From Bradyrhizobium glycinis (lineage in GTDB: Bacteria; Pseudomonadota; Alphaproteobacteria; Rhizobiales; Xanthobacteraceae), in NCBI RefSeq assembly GCF_016031655.1, contig NZ_JACCHQ010000001.1, forward strand, positions 744,001-808,000: a stretch of 64,000 bases of DNA, in the 5' to 3' direction. Below are positions 24,899 through 35,838 of the stretch, one piece after another; positions within the stretch are counted from its first letter, which is position 1, and each line of letters starts with the position of its first letter. A program made the position numbers and the translations under genes. Under the pieces are notes generated by a model that was not told the DNA's origin, searched no databases, and was given only the letters and a program-made list of their open reading frames with translations.

Positions 24899-26122
24899 TC
24901 ACTTCTTCACCAGCGGGCAGTCGCTGTCCTTGAGCGGCTTGGCCGCATCTTCCGGCGCGATGGTGGCGACCAGCTTGTAATAGTCCCACGGCCCCTTCGA
25001 CTCCTCGGGCTTCTTCACCTCGAACAGATAGGCGGGGATGAGGCGGCGTCCGTCCTGGCGCAGCGGGCCCTTGCCGAACAGCGGATCGTCGGTCGGCAGC
25101 TCCTTCATCTTGGCGACGACCTTGGCGCCGTCATGCGGATTGCTGCCGAGCGCGTCCATCGCCTTCAGGTAATGCAGGATCTCGGCATAGAGGCCCGCAA
25201 CCGTCATCGAGGGCATCGAGCCCTTGGGCGAGACCTTCTGGAAGCGCTTCGACCATTCGCGGGTCTGGTCGTTGAGGTCCCAGTAGAAGGACTCGGTGAA
25301 GGTCAGGCCCTGCGCGGTCTTCAGGCCGAGCGAATGCACGTCGTTGATGAACAGCAGCAGCGCGGCGAGCTTCTGGCCGCCGGAGACGATGCCGAACTCG
25401 GCGGCCTGCTTGATCGCGTTGGTGGTGTCGCCGCCTGCATTGGCAAGGCCGATGATCTTGGCCTTGGAGGACTGCGCCTGCAACAGGAAGGAGGAGAAGT
25501 CGGCCGTGTTCAGCGGATGCTTGACGCCGCCGAGCACCTTGCCGCCGGTAGCGGTGACGACGGCGCTGGTGTCGCGCTCCAGCGCATGGCCGAACGCGTA
25601 ATCCGCGGTGAGGAAGAACCAGCTGTCGCCGCCCGCCTTGGTCAGCGCCTTGCCGGTGCCGTTGGCGAGCATGTAGGTGTCGTAAGTGAAGGACACGGTG
25701 TTGGGCGTGCAGGCCTTGCCGGTGAGGTCGGCGGTGGCGGCACCCGAATTAAGCAGCACCGCATTCTTTTCCTTGACGAGGTTGCTCACCGCGAGCGCGA
25801 CGCCGGAGCTCGGCGTGTCGGCGATGGCATCGACCTTGTCGGCGTCGATCCATTGCCGGGCGATGTTGACACCGATGTCGGGCTTGTTCTGGTGATCGCC
25901 GGAGAGCACCTCAATGGTCCAGCCCTTGGCCTTCAGGCCGGAATCCTCAACCGCCATCTTCACCGCCGCCACCGAGTTCGGGCCGCCGATGTCGGCATAG
26001 AGACTCGACATGTCGTTGAGCACGCCGATCTTGATGGTCTTGTCCTGCGCGAAGGCGGATGTGGCAAAGCCGAAAGCGGCACAGGCCAGAAGAGCCGCAG
26101 TGCGGCGTGCGGGCATCGTCAT
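24899..26122 (-). CDS. Orphan liv-type periplasmic binding protein
   Basis: The 407-residue protein has a signal peptide (RRTAALLACAAFGFATSAFAQ) and then DKTIKIGVLNDMSSLYADIGGPNSV. It is closely similar over its full length to the binding protein at 9426-10646, sharing DHQNKPDIG, YAFGHALERDT, HPLNTADFSSFLLQAQ and the final CPLVKK. No ATPase or permease genes adjoin it. It could use the 7.9-12.6 kb transporter as a second receptor with altered specificity. Confidence 0.9.
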   Translation of the reverse strand: MTMPARRTAALLACAAFGFATSAFAQDKTIKIGVLNDMSSLYADIGGPNSVAAVKMAVEDSGLKAKGWTIEVLSGDHQNKPDIGVNIARQWIDADKVDAIADTPSSGVALAVSNLVKEKNAVLLNSGAATADLTGKACTPNTVSFTYDTYMLANGTGKALTKAGGDSWFFLTADYAFGHALERDTSAVVTATGGKVLGGVKHPLNTADFSSFLLQAQSSKAKIIGLANAGGDTTNAIKQAAEFGIVSGGQKLAALLLFINDVHSLGLKTAQGLTFTESFYWDLNDQTREWSKRFQKVSPKGSMPSMTVAGLYAEILHYLKAMDALGSNPHDGAKVVAKMKELPTDDPLFGKGPLRQDGRRLIPAYLFEVKKPEESKGPWDYYKLVATIAPEDAAKPLKDSDCPLVKK

Positions 26123-26228
26123 AAAAGGCTTCCTCCATTGTCAAATATGCGGACGGCCCTCTTCGGGAGCCTTGTTCCAAATTGACGCTCTACCGTGTCC
26201 CACGGCCGACGGCAATGCACCTAAAGCC

Positions 26229-26255
26229 GGATGACGCTGCGTCGTAGCGTCATCC
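26229..26255 (-). other. Perfect 10-bp inverted repeat
   Basis: GGATGACGCT and AGCGTCATCC enclose a 7-nt loop between the SDR stop and the binding-protein start. On the minus strand only a short T-rich stretch (CTTTA) follows, so it is a weak terminator candidate for the radA-cvpA-purF-SDR transcript. The rest of the 277-bp gap shows no gene. Confidence 0.4.
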
Positions 26256-26399
26256 ATCGGTTAACTTTTGGAGAAAATGCGTTGAGACGCTATTTCAGCG
26301 CGTCCGATGCCCGCTTGAACTTCTGAATGCGCTGTCCGGTATCGAGCTCGGCGGTATGGTCGTTACCCCCGGCATGACGTCCGTGGCGCAGGAGGGCAA

Positions 26400-27140
26400 T
26401 CACGCCGGCGCGCGGAAGCTCATCAAGGTGCGGCTCTTGTAGTCGTAGAATTTGCCGGTCTCGGTCCAGTCGGGCGCGCACAGCGGCACGATGAAATCTG
26501 CGACCTGCTCGGGCGTGTCGAGCGTCGCCGGATCCTCGCCGGGCATCAGGGTGGCGCGCATACGGGTGCGCACCGGGCCGGGATTGAACAGGTTGACGCG
26601 CAGCTTCGTGTTCGCGGTCTCGTGTGCCCAGGCTCGCGCGAGCGTCTCCAGCGCCGCCTTGGACGCCGCGTAGGGGCTGACGTAAGCGGTTGCCTTGTTC
26701 GCGGCACCCGAGGTGATGAACACGGCGCGGCCGGCATCGGACTGCTTCAGCAGCGGTTCCATGCAGCGGATCAGCTGGAAGTTCGCGGAGACGTTCACCG
26801 CCATCACGTCGTTGAAAGTCTTCAGCTCGATGTGGCCGATCGGCGAGGAGGGGCCGAGCACGCCGGCATTGCCGACCAGGATGTCGAGCTTGCGATAGCG
26901 CTCGTGCAGGCCGGCGCCGAGCCGCGCGATGCCGTCGGAATCGGTGAGGTTGAGCGGCACCAGGGTGGCGCTGCCGCCTTCTTTCCGGATCTCGTCGTCG
27001 AGCTCCTCGAGCCCGCCTTGGGTGCGCGCGGTGGCAACGATATGTGCGCCGGCCTTGGCGAGTGCGAGCGCGGTGGCAAAGCCGATGCCGCGCGAGGCGC
27101 CGGTGACGAGAGCGATACGGTTGGCGAGAGGTTTGGTCAT
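26400..27140 (-). CDS. Short-chain dehydrogenase/reductase
   Basis: The 246-residue enzyme has the SDR Rossmann motif VTGASRGIGFATALALAKAG (residues about 12-31), NAGV at about 92, a catalytic Ser in ITSGAANK and the YxxxK pair in YAASKAA. It is an NAD(P)-dependent oxidoreductase of unknown substrate. It is the last gene of the radA-cvpA-purF-SDR block, an arrangement common in alphaproteobacteria. Confidence 0.88.
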   Translation of the reverse strand: MTKPLANRIALVTGASRGIGFATALALAKAGAHIVATARTQGGLEELDDEIRKEGGSATLVPLNLTDSDGIARLGAGLHERYRKLDILVGNAGVLGPSSPIGHIELKTFNDVMAVNVSANFQLIRCMEPLLKQSDAGRAVFITSGAANKATAYVSPYAASKAALETLARAWAHETANTKLRVNLFNPGPVRTRMRATLMPGEDPATLDTPEQVADFIVPLCAPDWTETGKFYDYKSRTLMSFRAPA

Positions 27141-27187
27141 GGCGGGGTTTTACAGCCGTGGACGGCCGGGACAAGCCCCGCATGGTC

Positions 27188-27286
27188 GTCATTCCGGGGC
27201 GATGCGAAGCATCGAACCCGGAATCTCGAGATTCTCAGGTGCGCAATTGCGCACCATAGTTCGCGCTGCGCGCGCCCCGGAATGAC
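27188..27286. repeat. Dispersed palindrome (GTCATTCCGGGGCG type)
   Basis: GTCATTCCGGGGCG at the left is mirrored by CGCCCCGGAATGAC at the right, with an inner GGTGCGCAATTGCGCACC palindrome. It lies in the gap between purF and the SDR gene, inside what is otherwise one gene order. It resembles the extragenic palindromes typical of this genus. Confidence 0.75.
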
Positions 27287-27295
27287 AGGAGGAGG

Positions 27296-28819
27296 TCAGC
27301 TCGCCTCCGCCAGCAGTGACAGCTGCCGCGGCTGCGGTTCGGTCTGGGTCTGGTCGGTGAGGTGGGTCGGGTAGGCGCCGGTAAAACAATGATCCGAGAA
27401 CTTCGGATTGGCGGGATCGCGGCCGGGCTCGCCCATGGCGCGGTACATGCCGTCGATCGACAGGAAGGCGAGCGAGTCGGCGCCGATGATCTCGCGCATC
27501 TCCTCCAGCGAATGCGTTGCGGCCAGCAGGCCGCCGCGGTCGGGCAGGTCGATGCCGTAATAATCGGGATAGAGGATCGGGGGCGAGGCGAGGCGGAAAT
27601 GCACTTCGGTCGCGCCGGCATCGCGCATCATGCGCACGATCTTCTTCGAGGTGGTGCCGCGCACCAGGGAATCGTCGATCAGGATGATGCGCTTGCCTTC
27701 GATCGCGGCACGGTTGGCCGAGTGCTTCATGCGCACGCCGGATTCGCGGATCGCCTGCGTCGGCTGGATGAAGGTGCGGCCGACATAATGGTTGCGGATG
27801 ATGCCGAGCTCGAACGGCACGCCGGAATACTGGCTGTAGCCGACCGCGGCGGGCACGCCGGAATCCGGCACCGGCACCACGACGTCGACCGGAACGTGGC
27901 TCTCGCGCGCGAGCTGCGCACCGAAATTCTTGCGCACCTCGTAGACCGAGCGGCTGTGCACGATGGAGTCCGGCCGTGAGAAGTAGATGTATTCGAAGAT
28001 GCAGGGACGCGGCGCCATCGGCGGGAACGGCTTGTGGATGTCCTGGCCGTTCTCGTCGAACACGATGACCTCGCCGGGCTCGATGTCGCGCACGAAGCGC
28101 GCGCCGATGATGTCGAGGGCGCAGGTCTCGGAGGTCAGGATCGGGCAGCCGTCGAGCTCGCCCAGCACCAGCGGCCGGATGCCGCGGGGATCGCGCGCGC
28201 CGACCAGCTTCTTATTGGTGAGCGAGACCAGCGCATAGGCGCCCTCGATCTCGCGCAGCGCGTCGATGTAGCGCTCGATGAACCGGGCGCGCTTGGAGCG
28301 CGCGACCAGGTGCAGGATCACCTCGGTGTCGGTGGTCGACTGCATCATCGCGCCGTGCTTCACGAGCTCGCGGCGCAGCGTCAGGCCGTTGGTGAGATTG
28401 CCGTTGTGAGCGACGGCGAGGCCGCCGGCATTGAGCTCGGCGAACAGCGGCTGGACGTTGCGCAGGATGGTGGCGCCGGTGGTGGAGTAGCGGACATGGC
28501 CGACTGCGACGCTGCCGGGCAGGCGGTCGATCACCTCGCGGCGGGAGAAGGTATCGCCGACGAGGCCGAGGCGGCGTTCGGAATGGAAGCGGCTGCCGTC
28601 GTAGGAGACGATGCCGGCGGCCTCCTGGCCGCGGTGCTGCAGGGCGTGAAGGCCAAGCGCGGTGATGGCGGCCGCATCAGGGTGGCCGTAGATGCCGAAG
28701 ACGCCGCATTCCTCGCGCAGCGTATCGCCTTCCAGATCGTCCTGAAGCTCAAGAGCCGCCGGGCCTGGACCGGCATTTGGATCGAGATCAAGCAGGGCGT
28801 CCTGGTCAGGGTGTCGCAT
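27296..28819 (-). CDS. purF: Amidophosphoribosyltransferase
   Basis: The 507-residue enzyme has a 37-residue propeptide followed by the N-terminal nucleophile Cys in EECGVFGIYG (Cys38), the Ntn glutaminase region (GHVRYSTTG, HNGNLTN) and the C-terminal phosphoribosyltransferase domain with IILIDDSLVRGTTSKKIV. It converts PRPP and glutamine to phosphoribosylamine, the first step of purine synthesis. It lies 28 nt downstream of cvpA. Confidence 0.96.
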   Translation of the reverse strand: MRHPDQDALLDLDPNAGPGPAALELQDDLEGDTLREECGVFGIYGHPDAAAITALGLHALQHRGQEAAGIVSYDGSRFHSERRLGLVGDTFSRREVIDRLPGSVAVGHVRYSTTGATILRNVQPLFAELNAGGLAVAHNGNLTNGLTLRRELVKHGAMMQSTTDTEVILHLVARSKRARFIERYIDALREIEGAYALVSLTNKKLVGARDPRGIRPLVLGELDGCPILTSETCALDIIGARFVRDIEPGEVIVFDENGQDIHKPFPPMAPRPCIFEYIYFSRPDSIVHSRSVYEVRKNFGAQLARESHVPVDVVVPVPDSGVPAAVGYSQYSGVPFELGIIRNHYVGRTFIQPTQAIRESGVRMKHSANRAAIEGKRIILIDDSLVRGTTSKKIVRMMRDAGATEVHFRLASPPILYPDYYGIDLPDRGGLLAATHSLEEMREIIGADSLAFLSIDGMYRAMGEPGRDPANPKFSDHCFTGAYPTHLTDQTQTEPQPRQLSLLAEAS

Positions 28820-28847
28820 CTCGTTCTCGCCTCTCTTTTGGGCCCTA

Positions 28848-29477
28848 TCAACGCGCCGCAGGTTTCTCGATCAGCTTTTTCATGCCGTCACGAGCCGATT
28901 TACTGTACCCGTCGCCACTGCCCGAAGGCTGCTGCTCGGATTCAGCTTGATCATCATCTGGTTTGTTTTTCTTGAATCTCTTCAAGATGGTGTTCTCGGG
29001 GTCGTCAGGCAAGAGGGCCATCAGCCAATCGCCGGTTCCCTGGAGCACGACGCGGGACTTGGCCCCGGTGACCCAGTCGGGGCGCTGCTTGTCCGGCACC
29101 AGCCAGGTGAAGAACAGGAATGCGACCACGACGATCAAAAGCCCGCGAGCCAGCCCAAACAGGAAGCCGAGGGTGCGATCCAGCGCTCCGATCCGCGAAT
29201 CCAGGATCATGTCGGAGATCCGGACCGTGATGACGGAGACCACGACCAGGGTGCCGACGAACACGCCCGCGACCACGACCACGCTCGCGACCGTGTCGTT
29301 GTTGAAATAGGTTTTGGCGGTCGGCAGCAGCTTGGAGAACGAGTACAGCGTCACGATCGCCGCCGCACCCCAGGCCGCGATCGACAGGATTTCGCGCATG
29401 AAGCCGCGGACCATCGCGAGCAGGCCCGAGATCAGCATCACACCGAGCAGGATCAGGTCGAGGAGTGTCACTGGCAT
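28848..29477 (-). CDS. cvpA: CvpA family membrane protein
   Basis: The 209-residue protein has four N-terminal membrane helices in the CvpA pattern (LLDLILLGVMLISGLLAMVRGFMREILSIAAWGAAAIVTLY ... LDRTLGFLFGLARGLLIVVVAFLFFTWL) and a charged, disordered C-terminal tail (RFKKNKPDDDQAESEQQPSG). It is the usual upstream neighbour of purF. CvpA has been tied to colicin V production and envelope stress tolerance. Confidence 0.92.
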   Translation of the reverse strand: MPVTLLDLILLGVMLISGLLAMVRGFMREILSIAAWGAAAIVTLYSFSKLLPTAKTYFNNDTVASVVVVAGVFVGTLVVVSVITVRISDMILDSRIGALDRTLGFLFGLARGLLIVVVAFLFFTWLVPDKQRPDWVTGAKSRVVLQGTGDWLMALLPDDPENTILKRFKKNKPDDDQAESEQQPSGSGDGYSKSARDGMKKLIEKPAAR

Positions 29478-29634
29478 CGGCTGGTCTGGTCCGCTCGTAC
29501 TTCAAAGGTGCTCTAGCGAATCGGTGTTTGGCCGCTGCCCTAAAAGAAGGGCAGACGGCGTTCCCGGCAAGGCCGCAACCACGCAATCCCATGCTGCTTT
29601 TGTGACGGCTGTATAGCGGCGAGGGCCCCCGGCG

Positions 29635-31089
<1,455 letters not shown>

Positions 31090-31262
31090 GGGGCGTGAGT
31101 CGCGAGTTTCAGATGTGCTGATAGCACGGAATGGCAGGCCGATCGCGGGCGCTTCGAATATCTCAGTTCGGCGCGGGAGATATACTTTTCGTTAGCCCTG
31201 CGCGGCTGTGCCCGGTGCGGTTTTGCCAATTCTTAGCGGACGTGGGTCCAATCTCGGAACCA

Positions 31263-32426
31263 ATGGGGGCGGCGAAATTGACGAAATTCCTGCGAATATT
31301 GCTCGCGGCGGGCATGGTCTGCGGCGTTTTTGGGTCCCTTGGCCGAAGCATCGCCAAGCCCCTCGACATCGTCTTCGTCAATCCTGGCAAGACCGGCGAG
31401 GTCTATTGGGACATGGTCGCGCAGACCATGCAGGCCGCCGGCCGCAAGCTCGACGCGCATGTCGAGGTTCTGACCAGCGAGCGGAACTACCGCACCATGC
31501 AGGAGCTCGGTTTCGGCGTGGTGGCCCGTCCCGACAAGCCCGACTTCCTCATCCTGTCGAACGAGGAATCCGCCGCCGTTCCCATCCTGGAGGCGGCCGA
31601 AGCCGCGGGGGTCAAGACCCTGCTGCTTTCGAACACGCTGATCGGCGAGGACGCGGTGCGTCTTGGACCGCCGAGGCAAAAGCTCAAGACCTGGCTCGGC
31701 GACATCACGACCGATCTTCAGACCGCGGGCGCGCGCATGGCCAATGCGCTGATCACCGCGGCGCGCGCCGAGAAATGGCAGAGCGCAGACGGCAAGATCC
31801 ACATTCTCGGCATCGGTGGCGACGAGACCACGCCCGCCTCGATCGCCCGTAACGCCGGTCTCAAGCTCGCGGTGGACGCTGCCTCCGACGTCGTGGTGGA
31901 CCGCATGCTGTTCGCCAACTGGACGAAGTCCGAGGCCGAGCGGGTCACGGCAAACTACCTGAGCTGGGCCGCGCGCAAGCAGATCCGGCCTGCCGGGATC
32001 TGGGCCGGAAACGATCCGATGGCGCTCGGCGCGCTGCGCGCGGCGATCGCCGCCGGCCTCGTCCCCGGCGAGAACATCCAGGTGGTCGGCCTCAACTGGT
32101 CGGAGGATGCGCTGCGCGAGATCAAGGCGGGCCGTCTGCTCCTGACCGATGGCGGGCATTTCCTGCTCGGCGGCTGGTCCGTCGTTCTCCTGCGCGATTA
32201 TGCCGACGGCTGCGATTTTGCAGCCGTTTCGCCGCGCGTGGAGGTCAAGACGTCCGCGATCACGCGCGACAATCTCGCTTCGGTCGGCGACCTCATCAAG
32301 ACCCGTGCGTTCGACCGGATCGACTTCACGCGGTTCCGGGCGAAGGCCGGGCGCTGCGGCCAATATGACTTCTCCCTCGATGCGCTCATCTCGTCGCTGC
32401 CGGTTGCTGAAGGCGTTGCCGACTGA
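31263..32426 (+). CDS. Periplasmic sugar-type binding protein (PBP1 family)
   Basis: The 387-residue product has an N-terminal hydrophobic signal (RILLAAGMVCGVFGSLGRSIA) and a type I periplasmic-binding fold: DIVFVNPGKTGEVYWDMVAQTMQAAGRKLDAHVEV, GIGGDETTPASIARNAGLKLAVD, and WAGNDPMALGALRAAIAAGLVPGENIQVVGLNW. The last segment is the ribose/LacI-type ligand-binding signature. No ABC transporter genes follow. Its stop overlaps the start of a GGDEF-EAL gene, so it is likely the ligand receptor for that membrane enzyme. The start at 31263 begins the signal sequence. Confidence 0.82.
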   Translation: MGAAKLTKFLRILLAAGMVCGVFGSLGRSIAKPLDIVFVNPGKTGEVYWDMVAQTMQAAGRKLDAHVEVLTSERNYRTMQELGFGVVARPDKPDFLILSNEESAAVPILEAAEAAGVKTLLLSNTLIGEDAVRLGPPRQKLKTWLGDITTDLQTAGARMANALITAARAEKWQSADGKIHILGIGGDETTPASIARNAGLKLAVDAASDVVVDRMLFANWTKSEAERVTANYLSWAARKQIRPAGIWAGNDPMALGALRAAIAAGLVPGENIQVVGLNWSEDALREIKAGRLLLTDGGHFLLGGWSVVLLRDYADGCDFAAVSPRVEVKTSAITRDNLASVGDLIKTRAFDRIDFTRFRAKAGRCGQYDFSLDALISSLPVAEGVAD

Positions 32427-34495
32427 TGCGCAAGGATGAGGTGATGACCGATCCGGATCGCAACGAGCAGGCGGCGCCACCGCGCTTGCGCTCGGTCGTC
32501 CACGCGATGATCTGGGCCACCGTGCCCGTTCTGCTGCTGGTGCAATTGCTCGCCTCCGCCGGCGTCGAGGCATCGAGCTTCTGGTCGCAGCTCAGGCAGC
32601 TCGACGCCCGCATGGCCCGCGTCGCCGAGAGCCGGGCCGAGCTGATCGCCGAGCCGCTCTGGAAGATGCGCTACGACCAGGTCACAAGCGTGCTCAAGGA
32701 GATCATGCACGACGAGACCATTGCGGCGGCGGCCGTCTATGACGATACCGGCGCTGCGATCGCCCGCGTGGTCGCGCGCCCCGAAGGCCAGTCGGCCGCC
32801 GAGGTCTCGCACCCGATCCGCTACAGCAACGGCAATATGGCCGTTCAGGCCGGCCGCATCGCCATCGCCTATTCGCGTGCGACGCTGTACGCGGATGCGG
32901 GCAGCCGCCTGATGCTGCTGCTCGTCGTCGGGCTGCTCGCAACGTTCGCGACCCTGATCGCCATGCGGATCTCCGCCAACATCTTCATCGGCAGGCCGCT
33001 CGCGGCCATGATGTCGGCGATCCAGCGCAGCAAGCAGGACGGCCGGGCCTATCCGGCCGACGTCACGTCCTCGAACGAATTCGGCCAGCTCGCGCGCGCT
33101 TTCAACGCCATGCAGCACACGACGTCGGGCGCGCTGGACCGGCTCGGGCACATGGCGACGCACGATCCGCTCACTGGGCTGCCGAACCGGCGCTCCCTGA
33201 CCGAGCGCCTTGCCGTGACGAGCCAGACTGGAGGCGCGCCGGATACGCTGGTCGCGTTCTGCTTCATCGATCTCGACGACTTCAAGGGCATCAACGACAC
33301 CTTCGGGCACGAGGCCGGCGATGCGTTCCTGGTCCAGATTTCGCAGCGTCTTCGTCGCGCCGTCGATGCCGAGGACTGGGTCGCCCGGCTCGGCGGCGAC
33401 GAGTTCGTCGTCATTCGCCCCGAGGTGAGCGGCGAACAGGCCGCGCACGCATTCGCTCAACGCGTGCTCGATGCCATTTCCGAGCCGATCCGCCTCCACG
33501 ACAAGCAGGTGGTGCCGCGCGCCAGCATCGGCCTTGCCGTGCGCCATTCCGACGATCCGGAGCTGTCGCATCTGCCGACGCTCGCCGACATCGCGCTCTA
33601 TCATGCCAAGAGCAAGGCGCCCGGCACGGTCGCCGTCCTGGACGAAGCGCTGCAGCGCGACTATCGCCGGCGCAGGGATCTCGAGCTCGCCATTCCCACC
33701 GGCTTCGCCGAAGGACAGTTCGAGGTCTGGTACCAGAGTCAGGTCGACCTCGACAGCCATGAGGTCGTCGGTCTGGAAGCGCTGATCCGCTGGCGCCATC
33801 CCGAGCACGGCGTGATCGGCCCCGGCGAATTCCTGCCGCTGATCGAGCGCAGCGGCAACAATGCGCGACTGACCCGTTACGTGCTGACCGATGCCTGCCG
33901 GGCTTTGCAGCAACTGGCCGCCGCGGGCAGGCCGCAGATCCGGATCGCGATCAACCTGCCGCCGTCGGAGCTTGCCGACCATTCGCTCGCCGCCGAGCTG
34001 CGCGCGACCTGCGCGGGCTTCGGTGTCGCGGCATCGATGCTCGAGCTCGAGATCACGGAAGGGTCGCTGATCAACAACATCGCCAGCGCCTCCGAAACGC
34101 TGCATCGCCTGCGGCGCCTGGGTGCCACGATCGCCCTCGACGATTTCGGCACGGGCTACTCTTCGCTTGCTCATCTCAGGCGCTTCCCGCTCGACAAGGT
34201 GAAGATCGACAAGGCTTTCATCAGCGAAATCCCCAGCAGCGCGGAGGACAAGGCCATCGTCGGCGTCATCGCATCGCTCGCCGCCACGCTGGGGCTGACC
34301 CTGGTCGCCGAGGGCATCGAACGCGCCGAGCAGGCCGAGGCCATGCGTGAGATGGGCGTGCGGCTCGGGCAGGGTTTCCTCTATCAGCGGCCGCAGCCGC
34401 TCGAGGCCGTGCTGCAATGGCTTGACCGGCAGCCGGCCGTGGCGAGCCGCGTCATCGCTGACAGCCCCTCGATCACCCCGGAATTCGCCGCCTGA
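32426..34495 (+). CDS. Membrane GGDEF-EAL cyclic-di-GMP enzyme
   Basis: The 689-residue protein has a first membrane helix (about residues 27-47), a periplasmic domain of about 110 residues, a second helix (LMLLLVVGLLATFATLIAM) and a HAMP-like linker. A GGDEF domain with intact LGGDEFVVI (about residue 320) and an EAL domain with GLEALIRW (about 447), ELEITEG, DDFGTGYSS, KIDKAF and VAEGIE follow. Both catalytic sites look intact, so synthesis and breakdown of c-di-GMP are both possible. Its ATG overlaps the TGA of the binding-protein gene, which strongly suggests joint function. Confidence 0.93.
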   Translation: MRKDEVMTDPDRNEQAAPPRLRSVVHAMIWATVPVLLLVQLLASAGVEASSFWSQLRQLDARMARVAESRAELIAEPLWKMRYDQVTSVLKEIMHDETIAAAAVYDDTGAAIARVVARPEGQSAAEVSHPIRYSNGNMAVQAGRIAIAYSRATLYADAGSRLMLLLVVGLLATFATLIAMRISANIFIGRPLAAMMSAIQRSKQDGRAYPADVTSSNEFGQLARAFNAMQHTTSGALDRLGHMATHDPLTGLPNRRSLTERLAVTSQTGGAPDTLVAFCFIDLDDFKGINDTFGHEAGDAFLVQISQRLRRAVDAEDWVARLGGDEFVVIRPEVSGEQAAHAFAQRVLDAISEPIRLHDKQVVPRASIGLAVRHSDDPELSHLPTLADIALYHAKSKAPGTVAVLDEALQRDYRRRRDLELAIPTGFAEGQFEVWYQSQVDLDSHEVVGLEALIRWRHPEHGVIGPGEFLPLIERSGNNARLTRYVLTDACRALQQLAAAGRPQIRIAINLPPSELADHSLAAELRATCAGFGVAASMLELEITEGSLINNIASASETLHRLRRLGATIALDDFGTGYSSLAHLRRFPLDKVKIDKAFISEIPSSAEDKAIVGVIASLAATLGLTLVAEGIERAEQAEAMREMGVRLGQGFLYQRPQPLEAVLQWLDRQPAVASRVIADSPSITPEFAA

Positions 34496-34507
34496 GCCGC
34501 GGCCGGC

Positions 34508-35233
34508 TCACGGCTGTGCTGCATTCCAGAGCATCGAGAGCCCGGCCGCGATCATGATCGCGTCCATCAAGAGGCGGAAAACATCAGGCCTCAGATGCAG
34601 CACGAAGCGTTTGGCGATGAAGGCGCCCGACATCAGCGAGGCGCCCGCGATCAGTCCCTTGATGAAGACCTCCCCGGTCAGCGCGCCGAAACGCTCGGAG
34701 GTCACCGATTTCGCAAAATAGAGGCCGAGCGAGGAGGCCGCTTCGGTTGCGAGGAAGGCTCCCTTGGACAGGCCGTAGAACAGGAACAGCGGCACGCTGA
34801 GCGGCCCGGTCGAGACCACGATGCCGGTGAGATAGCCGATCACCGCGCCGCCGATCGCAAGATGCCAGAGATTGGCCTTGAGATCGTGCCGCGCCAGAAA
34901 GTGCCGCACCGGCACCATCGCGATCAGGAACAGGCCGATGGCGAGATCGACGGCATGCGCGGGCAGCGCCAGCAGCGTCCGCGCGCCGAGCGCCGCCGCG
35001 GGAATGCCAGTGACCGAATAGGCCGCGCAGGCTCGCCAATCGACCTCGCGCCACCACGCCAGGATCCGCGAAAAATTCGCCATCACCGAGACCACCGCCA
35101 TGATCGGCACGGCCTCCTTCGGTCCATAGGCATAGACCAGCACCGGCATCAGCATGATCGACGAGCCGGTGCCGACGATGCCTGAGATGGTGCCAGCGAG
35201 GAGGCCGACGGTGAGGACGAACAGGAAGGCCAA
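34508..35233 (-). CDS. TauE/SafE family sulfite/organosulfur exporter
   Basis: The 241-residue protein has seven to eight membrane helices and the TauE/SafE repeats: VGLLAGTISGIVGTGSSIMLMPVLVYAYGPKEAVPIMAV and IGGAVIGYLTGIVVSTGPLSVPLFLFYGLSKGAFLATEA. It probably exports sulfite, sulfoacetate or another small anion; the substrate is not fixed by sequence. The start is TTG 35233. It converges on the GGDEF-EAL gene with a 12-nt gap. Confidence 0.85.
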   Translation of the reverse strand: MAFLFVLTVGLLAGTISGIVGTGSSIMLMPVLVYAYGPKEAVPIMAVVSVMANFSRILAWWREVDWRACAAYSVTGIPAAALGARTLLALPAHAVDLAIGLFLIAMVPVRHFLARHDLKANLWHLAIGGAVIGYLTGIVVSTGPLSVPLFLFYGLSKGAFLATEAASSLGLYFAKSVTSERFGALTGEVFIKGLIAGASLMSGAFIAKRFVLHLRPDVFRLLMDAIMIAAGLSMLWNAAQP

Positions 35234-35466
35234 GGAGGGAGCGCTCCGGGAATCGGGGCAGTGTAGCCGCCGCGTGGTGTGAGGGCGATGCGCGCCAGGC
35301 GAGGGCAGCTATTCGGTGGTGCGTTAAGTCATTGAGAACACAGGGCTCGGCTACTGTGCATGGGGTTGTTTTTCATGTTCTGGTTTTGGGACGTCCCGCT
35401 GCTGACAGCATGTTGGCAGCAGGAGCCGGCTACGACCATCTCCTGACAAATGGGGAGATGCGGATC

Positions 35467-35835
35467 ATGCCGATCGAAGGAAGCTGTCATTGCGGTGAGA
35501 CGGTGTTCGAGGTGACGGAGGCGCCTTCGAGCCTGACGCGATGCACCTGCACGCTCTGCAGCAAGCGCGGTGCGCTGTGGGCCTATTACAAGCCGGAGCA
35601 GTTCCGGTTGCTGTCGCCGCCGGAAAACGTCGCGACCTATCTCTGGGGCAGCCGCACCGTCAAACACCATTTTTGCGCGGCTTGCGGCTGTGGCACATAT
35701 TCGGAGTCGCCGGACTGGTCGACCGGCAAGCCCGATTTCGACAATCCCAAGGTCGCCCTCAATGCGCGCCTGTTCGACGATTTCGATCTGGAGGCCGTGC
35801 CGGTGAACGTGATCGACGGCAGGAATTTGTGGTGA
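35467..35835 (+). CDS. GFA (CENP-V/GFA) family zinc protein
   Basis: The 122-residue protein has the GFA zinc-binding pattern: GSCHCGETVFEV, RCTCTLCSKRGALWAYY, and FCAACGCGTYSE, giving two zinc sites. The family includes glutathione-dependent formaldehyde-activating enzyme, but most members are uncharacterised. The ATG at 35467 is chosen because GGGGAG lies 9 nt upstream; ATG 35458 sits directly on that element. It converges on exonuclease III with a 3-nt gap. Confidence 0.85.
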   Translation: MPIEGSCHCGETVFEVTEAPSSLTRCTCTLCSKRGALWAYYKPEQFRLLSPPENVATYLWGSRTVKHHFCAACGCGTYSESPDWSTGKPDFDNPKVALNARLFDDFDLEAVPVNVIDGRNLW

Positions 35836-35838
35836 GGG

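Noticed and set aside
26290..26399. Short minus-strand gene after the SDR gene
   Set aside because: The frame is only open as an extension of a shadow of the SDR gene and has no start signal of its own.
32198..34417. 739-codon minus-strand open frame
   Set aside because: It is antisense to the GGDEF-EAL gene with intact motifs.
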